A stretch of 64,000 nucleotides of DNA, from positions 38,278,301 to 38,342,300 of the forward strand of contig OY744519.1 in NCBI GenBank assembly GCA_963556195.1, written 5' to 3'. Shown in pieces: positions 37,496 to 48,169 of this stretch. The notes under the pieces were generated by a model, which saw nothing but the letters and a program-made list of their open reading frames with translations, made no database searches and was not told the origin of the DNA. Position 1 is the first letter of the stretch. Every line of letters starts with the position of its first letter. The translations under genes were made by a program, and so were the position numbers. The stretch comes from Sepiola atlantica (lineage: Eukaryota > Mollusca > Cephalopoda > Sepiida > Sepiolidae).

Positions 37496-39470
37496 ATGTC
37501 TGTAAAAAGACGTTCTGTTTTAACTCGCAGACAGAGTTCCAAAAGATTGTGTGGCCCACCTTGTCCTTAGGATAAAACAGAACCCCCAACTTTACGACAA
37601 GTTATCTAGTTTAGTTATTTCCTTGAAAATACTTATTCCCACTTTTCAAATAATGATATTTCCAAATTGATTACAAAGGAAATAATCAATATTTGGCTAG
37701 CAGTTAACCCACAATTGCCTTTGTTAAAAGAATATTATATAGCACAGAAGGTGAACATATTTTGTTTCAAGACGGCCACACTTATTAACAGGAAAACACT
37801 TACCGCATCTAAAGTAGAAATAATTAAGGAACAGTTGGACAAATTATTTGATATTTCTTAATGTTGTTGCGAACTGTCTGTCTTAAGGCGTGATGAAATT
37901 GCTGTAAAGTGCAATACACAAAATTGGCAGACAAGTATACACTTGCCCTCCTAACAATAAGGTAATATTACTTCGATGGTTGTTTTTTTTGTTTGCATCT
38001 TTTTTAATTTGAACTAATTCATGTCCCAATTTGCAATATTTAAATTAATTGAAATATATGAATTTACTTCCGTATCTTTTTCTAGTAAATAATATTGTGA
38101 TATTTTCCTTAATATGTGTCATGTATGATGGACATGTTATTAAACACATATACATTTTGAAATGTCAGATTCCCCTGGAAAATATAAAATATTTAAAAGA
38201 TCAGAGAGAGAAAACAAGATCTAAAGGCAGTTTCCCACTTGGACCTATTAGCAAAGATGCTGTAAAAATACAAACGAAGATTCGGCTAAAGCAGATAGAT
38301 CAGACAGGCATATTGAAAGACAGTAGAATTAAGGTTGCTTCCTCTACTCAGACATCTTTTCAGATATATATCCAGTGAGGAAACAACTGATGACAGTTTT
38401 GAGCCAGGGAGAAAGTCTAAGGGAGAAGTCCCTAGAAATTATATGAAACTGATTAGAGGGTATATATCTTGAAGCTTGTCTTGCTAATGTTTTTCTATTA
38501 GACGCACAATACATGGGTCTTCGTCATTCAACAATTAATTTAAAATATAGTATAATAGATAAATCAGAAATAGATAGGGAAAAGGCAAGAGTGAAAGTAC
38601 CCAGCCATCAAAAACATGCCCAGGAATATGAAGATATTATCTGCATTGGAGTTGATTGCAGAGTTGATCAGGACACTTTGTATTAAAATGAGGTTTAAAG
38701 AGAAATGTGGAAAAACTGATTAAGAAAAGCTAATGACCATAGCGCCATTTAGCATTTCACAGAGAGATAGGAACTGTAAGTAAATATCTCGCACATATAG
38801 TGATACCCAACATTACTGCAACTGATGTTTTTCTGGTAGAGGATGTTGCTGCTGTTCTAGAAGAACAAAATAATGTAAATACTGTTAAGGCATTTATGGT
38901 GGGCAAGACCAGTACAGATACTGGATGTGAAGCAGGGGTGCTTACAGCTTTGGAGAACAAAACTTAAAAGTAAGTAGCATACCATTGGCTCTTCACTCAA
39001 TCAAAATGAACTGCCATTTAGAGCCATATTTAAGTTAACTGATGGAACTTTGTGGAACTAATTACCAGGATTTGCCCGAGGTAGCATTGCATAGGATTAG
39101 TAGTCCTCTGGATAATTTTCAGAAATAATGAATGATTTAAGTTGTGGCCAGCAACTACTTTGGGGATATGCCGTAGGCATTTCTAAAGAGAAAGTGTTTA
39201 GTTGTCTTTGTAATTTTGTACAATTTTTACAGTGCTCGCTTATTGAATACAGTTAAAAAATAAACTATTTTACTAGTGATGATTCATACTCAAAATTCTG
39301 GTTTGAATGTATTTTCCATTCATTGTATCTCACAAAAATATCAATTTTATCTAGATTTATTCGTGAAATAGTAAAATGTTGAAGTCAGTTTCTGAGCAAA
39401 ATCCTGCGGAAATTAGGGATGTCTGGACAATTTTGTATCTGATTTTTAAAACTAAATACTCAGTTAAGTT
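37496..39470 (+). pseudogene. hAT-like DNA transposase remnant
   Basis: A plausible start ATG at 37496 follows a splice-acceptor-like sequence. The first block reads MSVKRRSVLTRRQSSKRLC, then, past a stop, a helical region with EIINIWLAVNPQLPLLKEY (37680) and LDKLFDIS (37845). Near 38180-38380 is a linker with KDQREKTRSKGSFPLGP. Near 38500-38690 comes a segment ending in ICIGVDCRVDQDTL, which fits the first catalytic Asp of an RNase-H-like transposase. Near 38880 is TSTDTGCEAGV, then, in another frame, GSSLNQNELPFRAIFK; the usual Cys-x-x-His here reads Ser-x-x-Asn, so that motif is lost. Later pieces reach about 39200. At least five stops or frameshifts are visible. The family assignment (hAT-like) rests on the motif order and is tentative; no terminal repeats were found. 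Confidence 0.6.
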
Positions 39471-41195
39471 TTAATTTTTGGTATCAGTTCTCATAACCCA
39501 GCTTTTGCTACAAAAAAGTGACAAATCAACCTGCCCTAATACACATGCCCGATAGACTCTTACTATGGTAACAGTCTGCTGGTTAGTAGTGGCAGAACTT
39601 TCCAGAACTTACTTCATTAGCTCCTAACTCTTGCAATCAGACTAGCACTTGCTCCACCATGTGCTCCAAGGTAACAACACTTTTTGACAACCTCAATAGT
39701 GCTTCCATCCAGATATATATTCTCCATATCTGACGTTTCATCCATCTCCATTATCATATACTTCTTGTACACAAATTGGTTATCTTTTCCCAACCCACCA
39801 GTAATTCCACTGCACTTCTTGTATACCCACTACGTACAGTTGCGCCCGACTCCCTTTTATAAAACTGAACAATTACAAAAATACTCAGTATCAGTCTACA
39901 GCAAAACACACCTATTTCCTTTCTATACCATGTCAGGTAAAGGTTTGCTAATTCATATACACAATTCTGTTAGAATGTTAGAACTAAAAGCAATCCACCT
40001 CTTCATTGAGTTTACTTATTTCATTGAATGTAAGACAAACCACAGCAGAGGTCTACATATTGGAGAAGTGGCTGAACAATGAGGAACTACCTGTCAATGA
40101 AGTCCTTTTAAGCCCAACGGAAAGTCCTCCCAGTAGATCACCCTTAAATAGAGCAAGGGGTAAATTGGGGCAAAACAGGTTCAATTGGCAGAGGTCAAGG
40201 AAAACATGGAAGGAAGTGATACGAATGCACTTGAGAGAAATATATATTAATAAATACCTGCACAAAGATGAGTTAGTTTGGAAGTCAATTTATTGAGCTT
40301 GTAGATATTAGATTTTTTAATCCAGAGTTCGTCTGTTTATTCTATTGACCAGTTGTTTTTCTCTTTTTCGCTTCATACTTATTGATTTTCCTCACCATAT
40401 ATCAAGTAGTTTAGATCCGTGATAGAGTCTGTTGAGTTGTTTCAACTTTTAACTTCTTCCAAGCATTGTTCCGAAGGGATATGAGTGTTGCTTATTTCTC
40501 GAACATAAACCGTTTGATGTTTTCCACTTACCTTGTTTCTTCCTCAGTGAGTTGTGTGGGTTGGAAGTATTTGCCCTCTTCAGTTTCTGTGTTGCTGTTT
40601 GGTCCGTCTTCTTACAAAGGGTTTTTGTAAAACACTATTTACTGATCTGTAACCCTATTTATCTTTTGTCTGGTTAATTCCATTTCCAAGAACAACCGTC
40701 TCTTGCTATCATGTGTTACGTTGTATGGTAGACAGTAGAAATATGCCATATATCTTTCATTCGTTTCCGGTGTTCGGATTTTGTATTAGCACTCAATTAC
40801 CAGTCTGTGTTTTTGTGGTCCATTACTGTCTATGGCTTTTTGTTCTTTTCATTCTGGATTTCTTGTGGTTTTTCCGTGTCCGTGTCCGCGTCCGTATACG
40901 TGCTATACCTGGAATTTGATAGGTTACTTACCTGTCACTAAAATTAAAGGTACCAGAAATCATTGTCCATGGAGGGAGCACCTGCCCATCATCACACTCA
41001 TATTTTTACTGCTAATTTTCCCAGCATTTATTTATATTTACCACATTTGTCATGGTTTCGTGTTCATGACAACACCAGGTCCGGCTTAGTTTAACTGTGA
41101 TCTTGTCACAGACTTAGTACTTCTCTCATTTTCATGAAAGTTAAGGTGCACTATCACACATTCATGAGGGCACATTTACGAAAAATAAATTATAT

Positions 41196-41198
<3 letters not shown>
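39471..41198. other. Unassigned DNA with one unrecognised frame
   Basis: A plus frame of 96 codons (40006-40296) is less AT-biased than its surroundings. It has a Pro/Ser stretch around SPTESPPSRSPLNRARGK, then a basic helical end with RKTWKEVIRMHLREIY. I do not recognise it; it could be an exon of a decayed transposon gene. The rest of the stretch shows nothing identifiable. Confidence 0.3.

Positions 41199-41235
<37 letters not shown>
41199..41235. repeat. (AT)n microsatellite
   Basis: About 18 AT units. Confidence 0.95.
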
Positions 41236-41238
<3 letters not shown>

Positions 41239-41603
41239 ATAACCTAATTATTTTGTATAAGTGTTCAATGATACTCTACAATTATAATATAAAAGACGAT
41301 AGATTTCCCTCCCATGTTTATCTGATAAAGTGATGCCTAGTAATCAAACGCTGTGTCTAGATTTTAAATATCAATCGGCTTATTAAAAAATAACGGAAAC
41401 TTATTTCTCTCGTGACTTATTTCTTTGGGGGATTTAATTTACTATTCAATCTGTATCCTCCTGAAATGAAATCTCAGAAGCTAGGTATTAGTTAATATTT
41501 AGTGTCGCAATAAACATTTGTAGATTTCCCCAAAATACTTATTCTATCGGCACGCTCGTTATTCGAAATGCACATCGCCTTCCAAAATTGTATTATTAGT
41601 AGT

Positions 41604-41691
41604 AGTATTATAATTATTATCATTATTATTATTATTATTATTGTAAGTGTTATTCTTCTTCTTGTTCTTCTGCTTCTTCTTCTTTTTCTTC

Positions 41692-41765
<74 letters not shown>
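41604..41765. repeat. (ATT)n and (TTC)n compound microsatellite
   Basis: ATT units, a central stretch of CTT-type units, then about 22 more ATT units. An open frame of poly-isoleucine runs through it and is an artefact. Confidence 0.97.
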
Positions 41766-41991
41766 CTGATTTACAAAGAAATTGAGGCAAGCACAACAAT
41801 ACCCGTTTTTACCTAATTTTGGGATGCTGAATTCAAATTTGAAATTCGTTTTTACTCAGATAGATATGCATAGTGTACATTTTGTGCGTATACACTACAT
41901 ATAGGCGTATATCCATTAAGTGCTAATTCTAATATTATGAGACTTATGGCTCTATTAGTAATAATGCACTAAATGTAAGTGATAGCATTAC

Positions 41992-41993
<2 letters not shown>

Positions 41994-42062
<69 letters not shown>
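41994..42062. repeat. (AT)n microsatellite
   Basis: About 34 AT units, immediately upstream of the transposon-like coding fragment. Confidence 0.97.
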
Positions 42063-42064
<2 letters not shown>

Positions 42065-42073
42065 AACCACATT

Positions 42074-42313
42074 TTGGCAGTTAAGAAGTTGCTAAAGTCT
42101 TACGAGGATATGGGGTGCCGAATGTTACTCAAGATTCCTTTTCGCCATTCTCACCTCAATTTCTTCCCGCCAAACCTTGGAGCAGTGAGTGATGAGCATG
42201 GAGAAAGATTCGACGAAGACATTACAAAGATGGAGAGCAACTATCAACGCAAATGGAACCCTGGCATCCCGAAGGCAAAATACACCAGATCTTCTAAGAA
42301 AACACACTTTTGA
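42074..42313 (+). pseudogene. Fragment of a repeated protein family, function unknown
   Basis: A 79-codon open frame with strongly protein-like wording: KSYEDMGCRMLLKIPFRHSH, then LNFFPPNLGAVSDEHGERF and a short DITKMESNYQRKWN stretch. I recall this succession from a protein family that is repeated in arthropod and mollusc genomes and probably rides on a transposon; I cannot name its function. The expected continuation after KWN is missing, so the copy is truncated or frameshifted at about 42260. It sits directly after an AT array and before the Helitron. Confidence 0.5.
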
Positions 42314-42712
42314 CTGTCTCTGGTACTATGAATTGTGCAATTGTGTCATCCAAGTATATTTATCCAATCAGTGTTCTTTATCTATCCAGTTGTATCTGTT
42401 ATAAACTGCTGCACCGCTTGAAATATGCATATTTAGGCTTTGTGTATACTAAAATGAAACTATTTAAAAGCCGGAAATTACAGGTGATAGAGGAAAACTG
42501 TTTATAAATTTGAATTCAGCACACCCAAATTAGCAAAAAAAAATCAGACCCCACTTTATTTTGTAAACCAGTGTTATTATCTATATATTAATACGATAGC
42601 GTGTGTGTTCGTGTGTCACGCTTCCGGCAAAACCTCTGCGCATGCGTACCGCACCGAGATTTGGAAAAACATTTTAATACGCTTAATTTCAACCACATCT
42701 TCAAGTATTTCC

Positions 42713-42790
42713 CTTTAGCGTAACGGTTAGCGACTTAGTATTTTTTACTTCGGCCCGACTGGTTTATAGTTCGATCCGAACCAACCTCTA
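42713..42790 (+). promoter_or_regulatory. tRNA-like A and B boxes inside the Helitron 5' part
   Basis: TAGCGTAACGG (about 42716) fits the RNA polymerase III A-box pattern and AGTTCGATCCG (about 42768) fits the B-box, about 50 bases apart. The fold is not that of a working tRNA, and a run of six T between the boxes could stop Pol III. It may be a captured tRNA or SINE head. Confidence 0.5.
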
Positions 42791-42808
42791 AGATTTTTTT
42801 CTACATTT

Positions 42809-43039
42809 CAGTTTTATTTTCAAGAAACATTGCAACTAACAAAAAAACGAACACGACACAGTATAAGTAAAAGTAAAAAAATTATTTATTTATAGCAAAC
42901 AATTCCCAACAAGTGGCAATGAATACAATTTTATTATTTATTTTTTGCATTCATTTTTTTTATCACTTGATTAAAAAGGACTTTTTTCAGATGCTTTAAA
43001 ACTTAAAACTATTTTTTGTTTTTTTATTTTGGCGTTTTT
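42809..43039 (+). repeat. 231-bp internal Helitron duplication, copy 1
   Basis: Matches 43402-43632 without length difference overall, from CAGTTTTATTTTCAAGAAAC to TTTTGGCGTTTTT, at about 85 percent identity by eye. A shorter, more diverged match continues further on: a GGATGGCATAT...GGTGACTAT stretch at about 43172-43235 against 43648-43716. Confidence 0.92.
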
Positions 43040-43401
43040 AAGGGCATTGTCTATTAAATTACGTTAACTGCTTAAAAATGAGTGTATCATTGGTATTTCT
43101 TCAAAAGTGAAAACCATTTATTTCCTTTCTTTTGGTTGTAGAGAGGGCCAGTATTATTATTTTTTTTTTTTGAACGGATGGCATATCAACCTTTTCTAGT
43201 AGATATGCGCAATGTCCATCGTACACGGGTGACTATTTTAACAAATTATTTCACTCTTATCCAGAAGGAGGGGGTCATAATAAAGCAAGCGTAACTTACT
43301 AACACATAGAGGGGGGTTTGTTACATTAGGACCCGCGCTAACTTTGACGCCGTCGTTAGAGTTAGGGTCAGTGTGGCAGACGATAACTTCGTCAACTTTT
43401 T
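43040..43401. other. Spacer between Helitron duplications with a telomere-like fragment
   Basis: Contains a block around GTTAGAGTTAGGGTCAGTGTGGCAG and an inverted GTTACATTAGGACC block. Both are also found at 21300-21480, so a piece of that dispersed repeat lies inside the Helitron. Confidence 0.55.
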
Positions 43402-43632
43402 CAGTTTTATTTTCAAGAAACATTGCAAATAAAAATAAACGAACGCAATACAGTGTAAATAAATTTAAAAAAAAATTTTAATTTATTTTTATCAAACATT
43501 TCCCAACAATTGGCAATAAATACAATTTTATTATTTATTTTTTGCATTTATTTTTTTATCACCTGGTTAAAAACTACTTTTTGTGTTGCTTAAAACTTAA
43601 AACTATTTTTTGTTTTTCATTTTGGCGTTTTT
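43402..43632 (+). repeat. 231-bp internal Helitron duplication, copy 2
   Basis: The 3' copy ends exactly where recognisable Rep-helicase coding begins (a LFPHGE-type stretch at about 43640). The duplicated DNA therefore replaces the normal N-terminal coding region. Confidence 0.92.
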
Positions 43633-46600
43633 CTCTTTCCTCATGGTGAATTCGGATGGCATATAAACATTCCTCATGTAGCAAATAGGCAAACTAGAGT
43701 TCGTAACAAGGTGACTATGCAGGAAGTTTATGCATATCGTCTATCTATAAGAGGTGGCTTCAGTCCAATACCCAGTGGTGGAAAACTATTTCGACAATAT
43801 ATAGTCGATGCTTACGTTAAAGTAGAAGGTTGTCGTTTGAAATTCATTGCAGAAAATCAAGCACAACTAAGAGTTGCAATGTATTCAGGTTTGATGGATC
43901 ACCTTGCAAGAAATAATGAAAATGAAGATCCTGGAGTACCTGTCATTTTGCCATCCTCCTTCACAGGGAGCCCACGAAATATGCAACAATGCTACCAAGA
44001 TGCAATGGCAATAGTTTGCAAGTATAGAAGGCCCGATTCCTTTATAACGTATACTTGCAATCCAAAATGTTGAGAAGTAACTAAAAACTTACAGCCTTAT
44101 GAAACAGCACAGAACAGACCAGATTTATTGGCACGAGTTTTCAAACAACATCTTAATGATTTAATGATTGACATAAAGGACAGACATGTACTTGGGGTAC
44201 CTATTGCTGTAATACATGTAATTGAATTTCAGAAAAGAGGTCTCCCGCATTGTCACATGCTAATCATGCTGCAAGAAGAATATAAAATCAGAACTAGGGA
44301 ACAAATTGATAATATTGTTTCAGCTGAATTACCATCAGAACATGATCCAGAATTGAGAGAATTAGTGAAAACACTCATGATTCATGGACGCTGTGGTACA
44401 TTAAATCCAAATTCAATCTGTATGGTAGCGGGAGAGTGTCAGAATAAATTTCCAATGCCATATCAGGAGGAGACTATTACAAATGTTTCTGGATATCCTC
44501 TTTACAGACGCAGAAATAATGGAGATTCTGTTAGAGTGGGTGTCCATGAGGTTGACTGCAGTTTTGTAATACCATATAATAAGTATTTACTCAGAAAATA
44601 TAGTGCTCACATTAATGTAGAGGTGTGTATCTCAGTAAAAAGTGTGAAATATCTTTTCAAATATGTCTATAAAGGACATGATTGCGCAATGATGGAAATA
44701 AATATGAATAACAATGAAACTAATGCAAATGAATGTAATGAAATTAAGCAATATATTTCGTGTAGATACGTATCTCCGCCTGAAGCATTTTGGCGTTTGT
44801 CAGAATACAAAATGCATGGACAGTCACACATAGTTTACCGACTCGCCTTCCATTTACCTGATCAGCAACAAGTTTATTATAGGCCGGGTGAACAAGGACA
44901 AGCTGCTGCCCGCGCAGAAGGACGAGACACGCAATTAACTGCATGGTTCAAACTTAACCAAAGTGACGTGGATGCAAGAGCCCACCTTTATATTGATATT
45001 CCTGAATATTATGCATTTAATAAGCAAAGCAACACTTGGACCAGAAGACAACGTCACCGCCAGATTGTAACGAGAATGTACTCTGCCAGTCCTAGAAATG
45101 CTGAGAAATTTTATTTAAGGATGCTTCTTCTTCATATACCAGGTGCAACTTCTTTTAATAACCTGAAAACTGTAGGAGGTGAACCATTGCCGACCTTTAA
45201 GGATGCCTGTATTCGATTGCAACTGCTTGAAGATGACAATGAACTAGAAATGACTTTAAGTGAGGCAGCTATATATCAAATGCCACGACAGCTTCTTAAC
45301 ATGTTTGCAATGATTTGTTTATACAATACACCACAAAATGCCATACAATTATGGAATGATAACAAACACCTTATGATAGAGGACCTTTTATGCCAATATG
45401 ATGATAATGTTGCAGAGAATATCGCTCTGCATCATATAAACATGATTTTGAATGAAACCGGCATAAATTGTGCGATGCTTGGTCTACCAGAACCAATCAG
45501 TGAGCCTCCTGCCATTCAACATATGGAAGAAATTCAAGAAGTTAATCCTGAAATACTAAATACTGAGCAAAAAGGTGTATTTAATAGTGTCATTAACGCT
45601 GTTAGTGAACTAGATAGAGGATTGGAGACTTACCATCGACTGTTTTACTTGGATGCACCTGGCGGTTCTGGCAAAACTTTTCTATTCAACATGATTCATG
45701 ATTACCTGGTGGCTCAAAATGTGGCTGTTAGTACTTCTACTTGGACAGGTATTGCAGCGACACTATTGAAAAATGGAAAAACACTTCACAGTATCTTCAA
45801 ACTTTCTGTTCCTTTCACTGAGACTATTACCTGCAATATTCCGCCTAATTCTGACCAAGCAAATATTCTCAGGCAGGTGAAGCTCTTCATTATTGATGAG
45901 GCGTCGATGATCCCTTGATATGCATTAAATGCCATTGATAATTGTTTACAAGATATTATGAATAATAATAGCATATTTGGTGGTAAAGTCTTCATATTAG
46001 GAGGAGACTTCAGGCAAGTTCTGCCTGTGGTTCCTAGAGCTCCACCTGCTGCAGTATTGGATGTATGTCTAAGGAAGTCTCCAATGTGGCACAGTTTTCA
46101 TCAACTTAAACTCTCTCAGAATATAAGGACTAATGACAACGAACAAGCTTTCTCACAATGGCTCTTACAAATCGGAAATGGTCGCGTGGAGAGTAAGTAA
46201 ACTTACTTGATAACGTTTCTGATGATACTATCGATATCCCAGAACAATGTGTATGCAATGGCTCTTTAGTATCAGACATATTCGATAATTGCACCCAATA
46301 CGAAATGAAAAGTAGAGTTATTTTCTCACCAAAAAATGCAGATTGCTTGGATATTAATGAAGATATTCTAAGTATACTACCAACTGAGAGCAAAACATAT
46401 CTACGTATAGATTCAGTATCATCAGACAATGAAATGGAAGCCAATAATTATCCAATGGAATTCATAAATTCACTTACGCCTTCGGGAATGCCTCCTCATC
46501 GTCTCAATCTTAAAGTTGGATCTATTATTATGCTGCTTCGAAACCTGTCAATAACGCAAGGACTATGCAATGGAACGCGTTTAGAAGTATTGGAGCTTCA

Positions 46601-46961
46601 TAACCACAGTATTCTAGCTTCAATCATAAGTGGATCTCATGCTCAGGAGCGAGTTTTAATTCCAAGAATTAAACTTAATCCCAGTGACGCAAATATTCCA
46701 TTTGTTTTGCACAGGACTCAATTTCCCATCCGCCTATCATATTCAATGACCATTAATAACACTCAAGGACCAACTTTCGATAAGGTTGGGATCTACCTAC
46801 CACAACCTTGCTTTACTCATGGACAACTTTATGTAGCCTTCTCAAGAGCAAGGTCTATGAACAGTGTAAGAGTGAAAATTTGTCCTCAGAATAATTCTAC
46901 TCATGGCCAGAGAAAAGGAATTACTTTCACTAGAAATATTGTAAATAAAGAAGTTTTGTAA
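43630..46961 (+). pseudogene. Helitron Rep-helicase, N-terminally truncated, two stops and one frameshift
   Basis: Helitrons encode a protein that nicks and joins single-stranded DNA through an HUH relaxase domain and unwinds it through a Pif1-type helicase. Coding begins near 43630 (LFPHGEFGWHINIPHV) and lacks the usual N-terminal zinc-finger part. The relaxase region runs through 43711-44073 to a TGA stop at 44071 and resumes at 44074. The HUH motif is GLPHCHMLI (about 44242-44268). The two-tyrosine motif is KYLFKYVYKG (about 44645). The helicase has Walker A GGSGKT (about 45661), Walker B FIIDEAS (about 45886), a TGA stop at 45916, GGDFRQVLPVV (about 46003), a frameshift between 46185 and 46210, and then motifs V (YSMTINNTQGPTF) and VI (QLYVAFSRAR). 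The normal C-terminal ending is present. All catalytic residues I can place are kept, so only three lesions plus the N-terminal loss separate it from an intact helicase core. Confidence 0.93.
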
Positions 46962-47075
46962 ATTGCTTCATGTATTGTTCATTTGTTTAAAGTAATATAT
47001 AAGTCAAATCTTATCATATTCTATTCAAACATGTATAGGTTAGGAAGAAGATAATTAGTACTGAAAACATCATTT

Positions 47076-47101
47076 CGTGTAATTTACACGGGTTCCGCTA
47101 G
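47076..47101 (+). terminator. Helitron 3' terminal hairpin and CTAG
   Basis: CGTGTAA and TTACACG form a stem (five to seven pairs, small loop), followed by GGTTCCG and CTAG at 47098-47101. In Helitrons this hairpin serves as the rolling-circle termination signal. Confidence 0.85.
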
Positions 47102-47120
47102 TTGTTATTATTATGATAAT

Positions 47121-47232
47121 TATTATTTGTACTCACTAGGAGTTCTCACAGAGATCATAGTCAGTGATTGCTCACCGACAACAACCAGTGGTATTTCCTG
47201 GAGTCTGAGTGACAACAAGTCTCCCCAGACTT
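47121..47232 (+). repeat. 110-bp dispersed repeat, copy 2
   Basis: Second copy of the repeat at 31331-31438, again after ATT-rich sequence. It begins right after the Helitron 3' end, so the Helitron inserted into the ATT-rich lead of this repeat. Confidence 0.8.
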
Positions 47233-47235
47233 AGT

Positions 47236-47300
<65 letters not shown>

Positions 47301-47358
47301 TATGAACATGATTATTATTATCATTATTATTACTATCATTATTATTATTATTACTATT
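47233..47358. repeat. (CAT)n then (ATT)n microsatellite
   Basis: About 21 CAT units followed by imperfect ATT units. The poly-isoleucine frame across it is an artefact. Confidence 0.97.
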
Positions 47359-47464
47359 GGCGACTTTACTGTACAGAGTTTATTGCTGTAATTGTCGGCT
47401 TATTGATACTCTTACTGGGCTTTGATTGTTATTGACATTTACCTATATATCGACGGATGTAGAG

Positions 47465-47545
47465 TGAGACAGAGAGAGAGAGAGAAAGAGAGAGATAGTG
47501 AGAGAAAGAAAGAGAGTGAGTGAGGTGTGTGTGTGTGTGCGTGTT
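47465..47545. repeat. (GA)n and (GT)n microsatellite
   Basis: Imperfect GA-rich stretch with AAAGA interruptions, then about nine GT units. Confidence 0.93.
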
Positions 47546-48169
47546 TAAGAGACGGGATAAATTTAAGTGGTCACGAATTTGTATGGCGTTAATTGTAAAC
47601 TTTTCGCATAAACACAACGTTCCGCATTCAAGTGTAGCATAGTTGGGTCCATAGAAAACGTATACGTCAACAATGACTATGGTCAGACGCCGAAATCGAA
47701 CATCGCATAATGGACACATATAACGGACAAAAGGTACGCGGGCACTGGTTAGTGTTAGTTAAAGTGTTTTTTCTGTCCCCTCTATGTGTATTCAACAACT
47801 CTCTTTTCAATTCATGTGGACAGACAGGGCACGATCTTCGATCATGGGCAGCTTTAGGGTCTTGTGGTTACACATGAGAGTATAGAATCGTAAAAAAACG
47901 CAATAAGGTTTGATATAATGTATTCATTATCACGAATAAACGTCAGAGTGTTAATACCTGAACTAAAAAAGCGAAAGTATATATCATTTATATTTATTAT
48001 TTAATTGTATATATATATATATATTATCTGATGGAAATAATTATTTAAGTATTTATTGTCTGCAAAGTTTAATAAACTTAGGGTATTCTGTTAATCATTT
48101 TGTGGGTTGTAGTATGTACATATATACACTTTATTTATTCATGTGTTCCTTTCTACATAGTACAACTGA
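47546..48169. other. Unassigned DNA
   Basis: Nothing is recognised apart from a short AT array at about 48008-48024. Confidence 0.5.

Larger units (their letters stand above)
42580..47101 (+). mobile_element. Helitron with both ends, about 4.52 kb
   Basis: The 5' end is TCTATATATTAATACGATAG, starting at 42580 and preceded by A. The 3' end is CTAG at 47098-47101, followed by T. It has a palindromic stem (CGTGTAA and TTACACG) about ten bases upstream. Helitrons insert between A and T without duplicating the target, which is what is seen here. Inside is one plus-strand Rep-helicase coding region (43630-46961) with two stops and one frameshift. Before it lie a tRNA-like promoter and a 231-bp internal duplication. 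The element landed at the start of a copy of the 110-bp dispersed repeat. With so few lesions this is the youngest large element in the window. Confidence 0.9.

Noticed and set aside
41568..41816. Poly-isoleucine and poly-leucine frame
   Set aside because: It is a product of the ATT and CTT microsatellite. The frame at 47209-47391 is the same kind of artefact.
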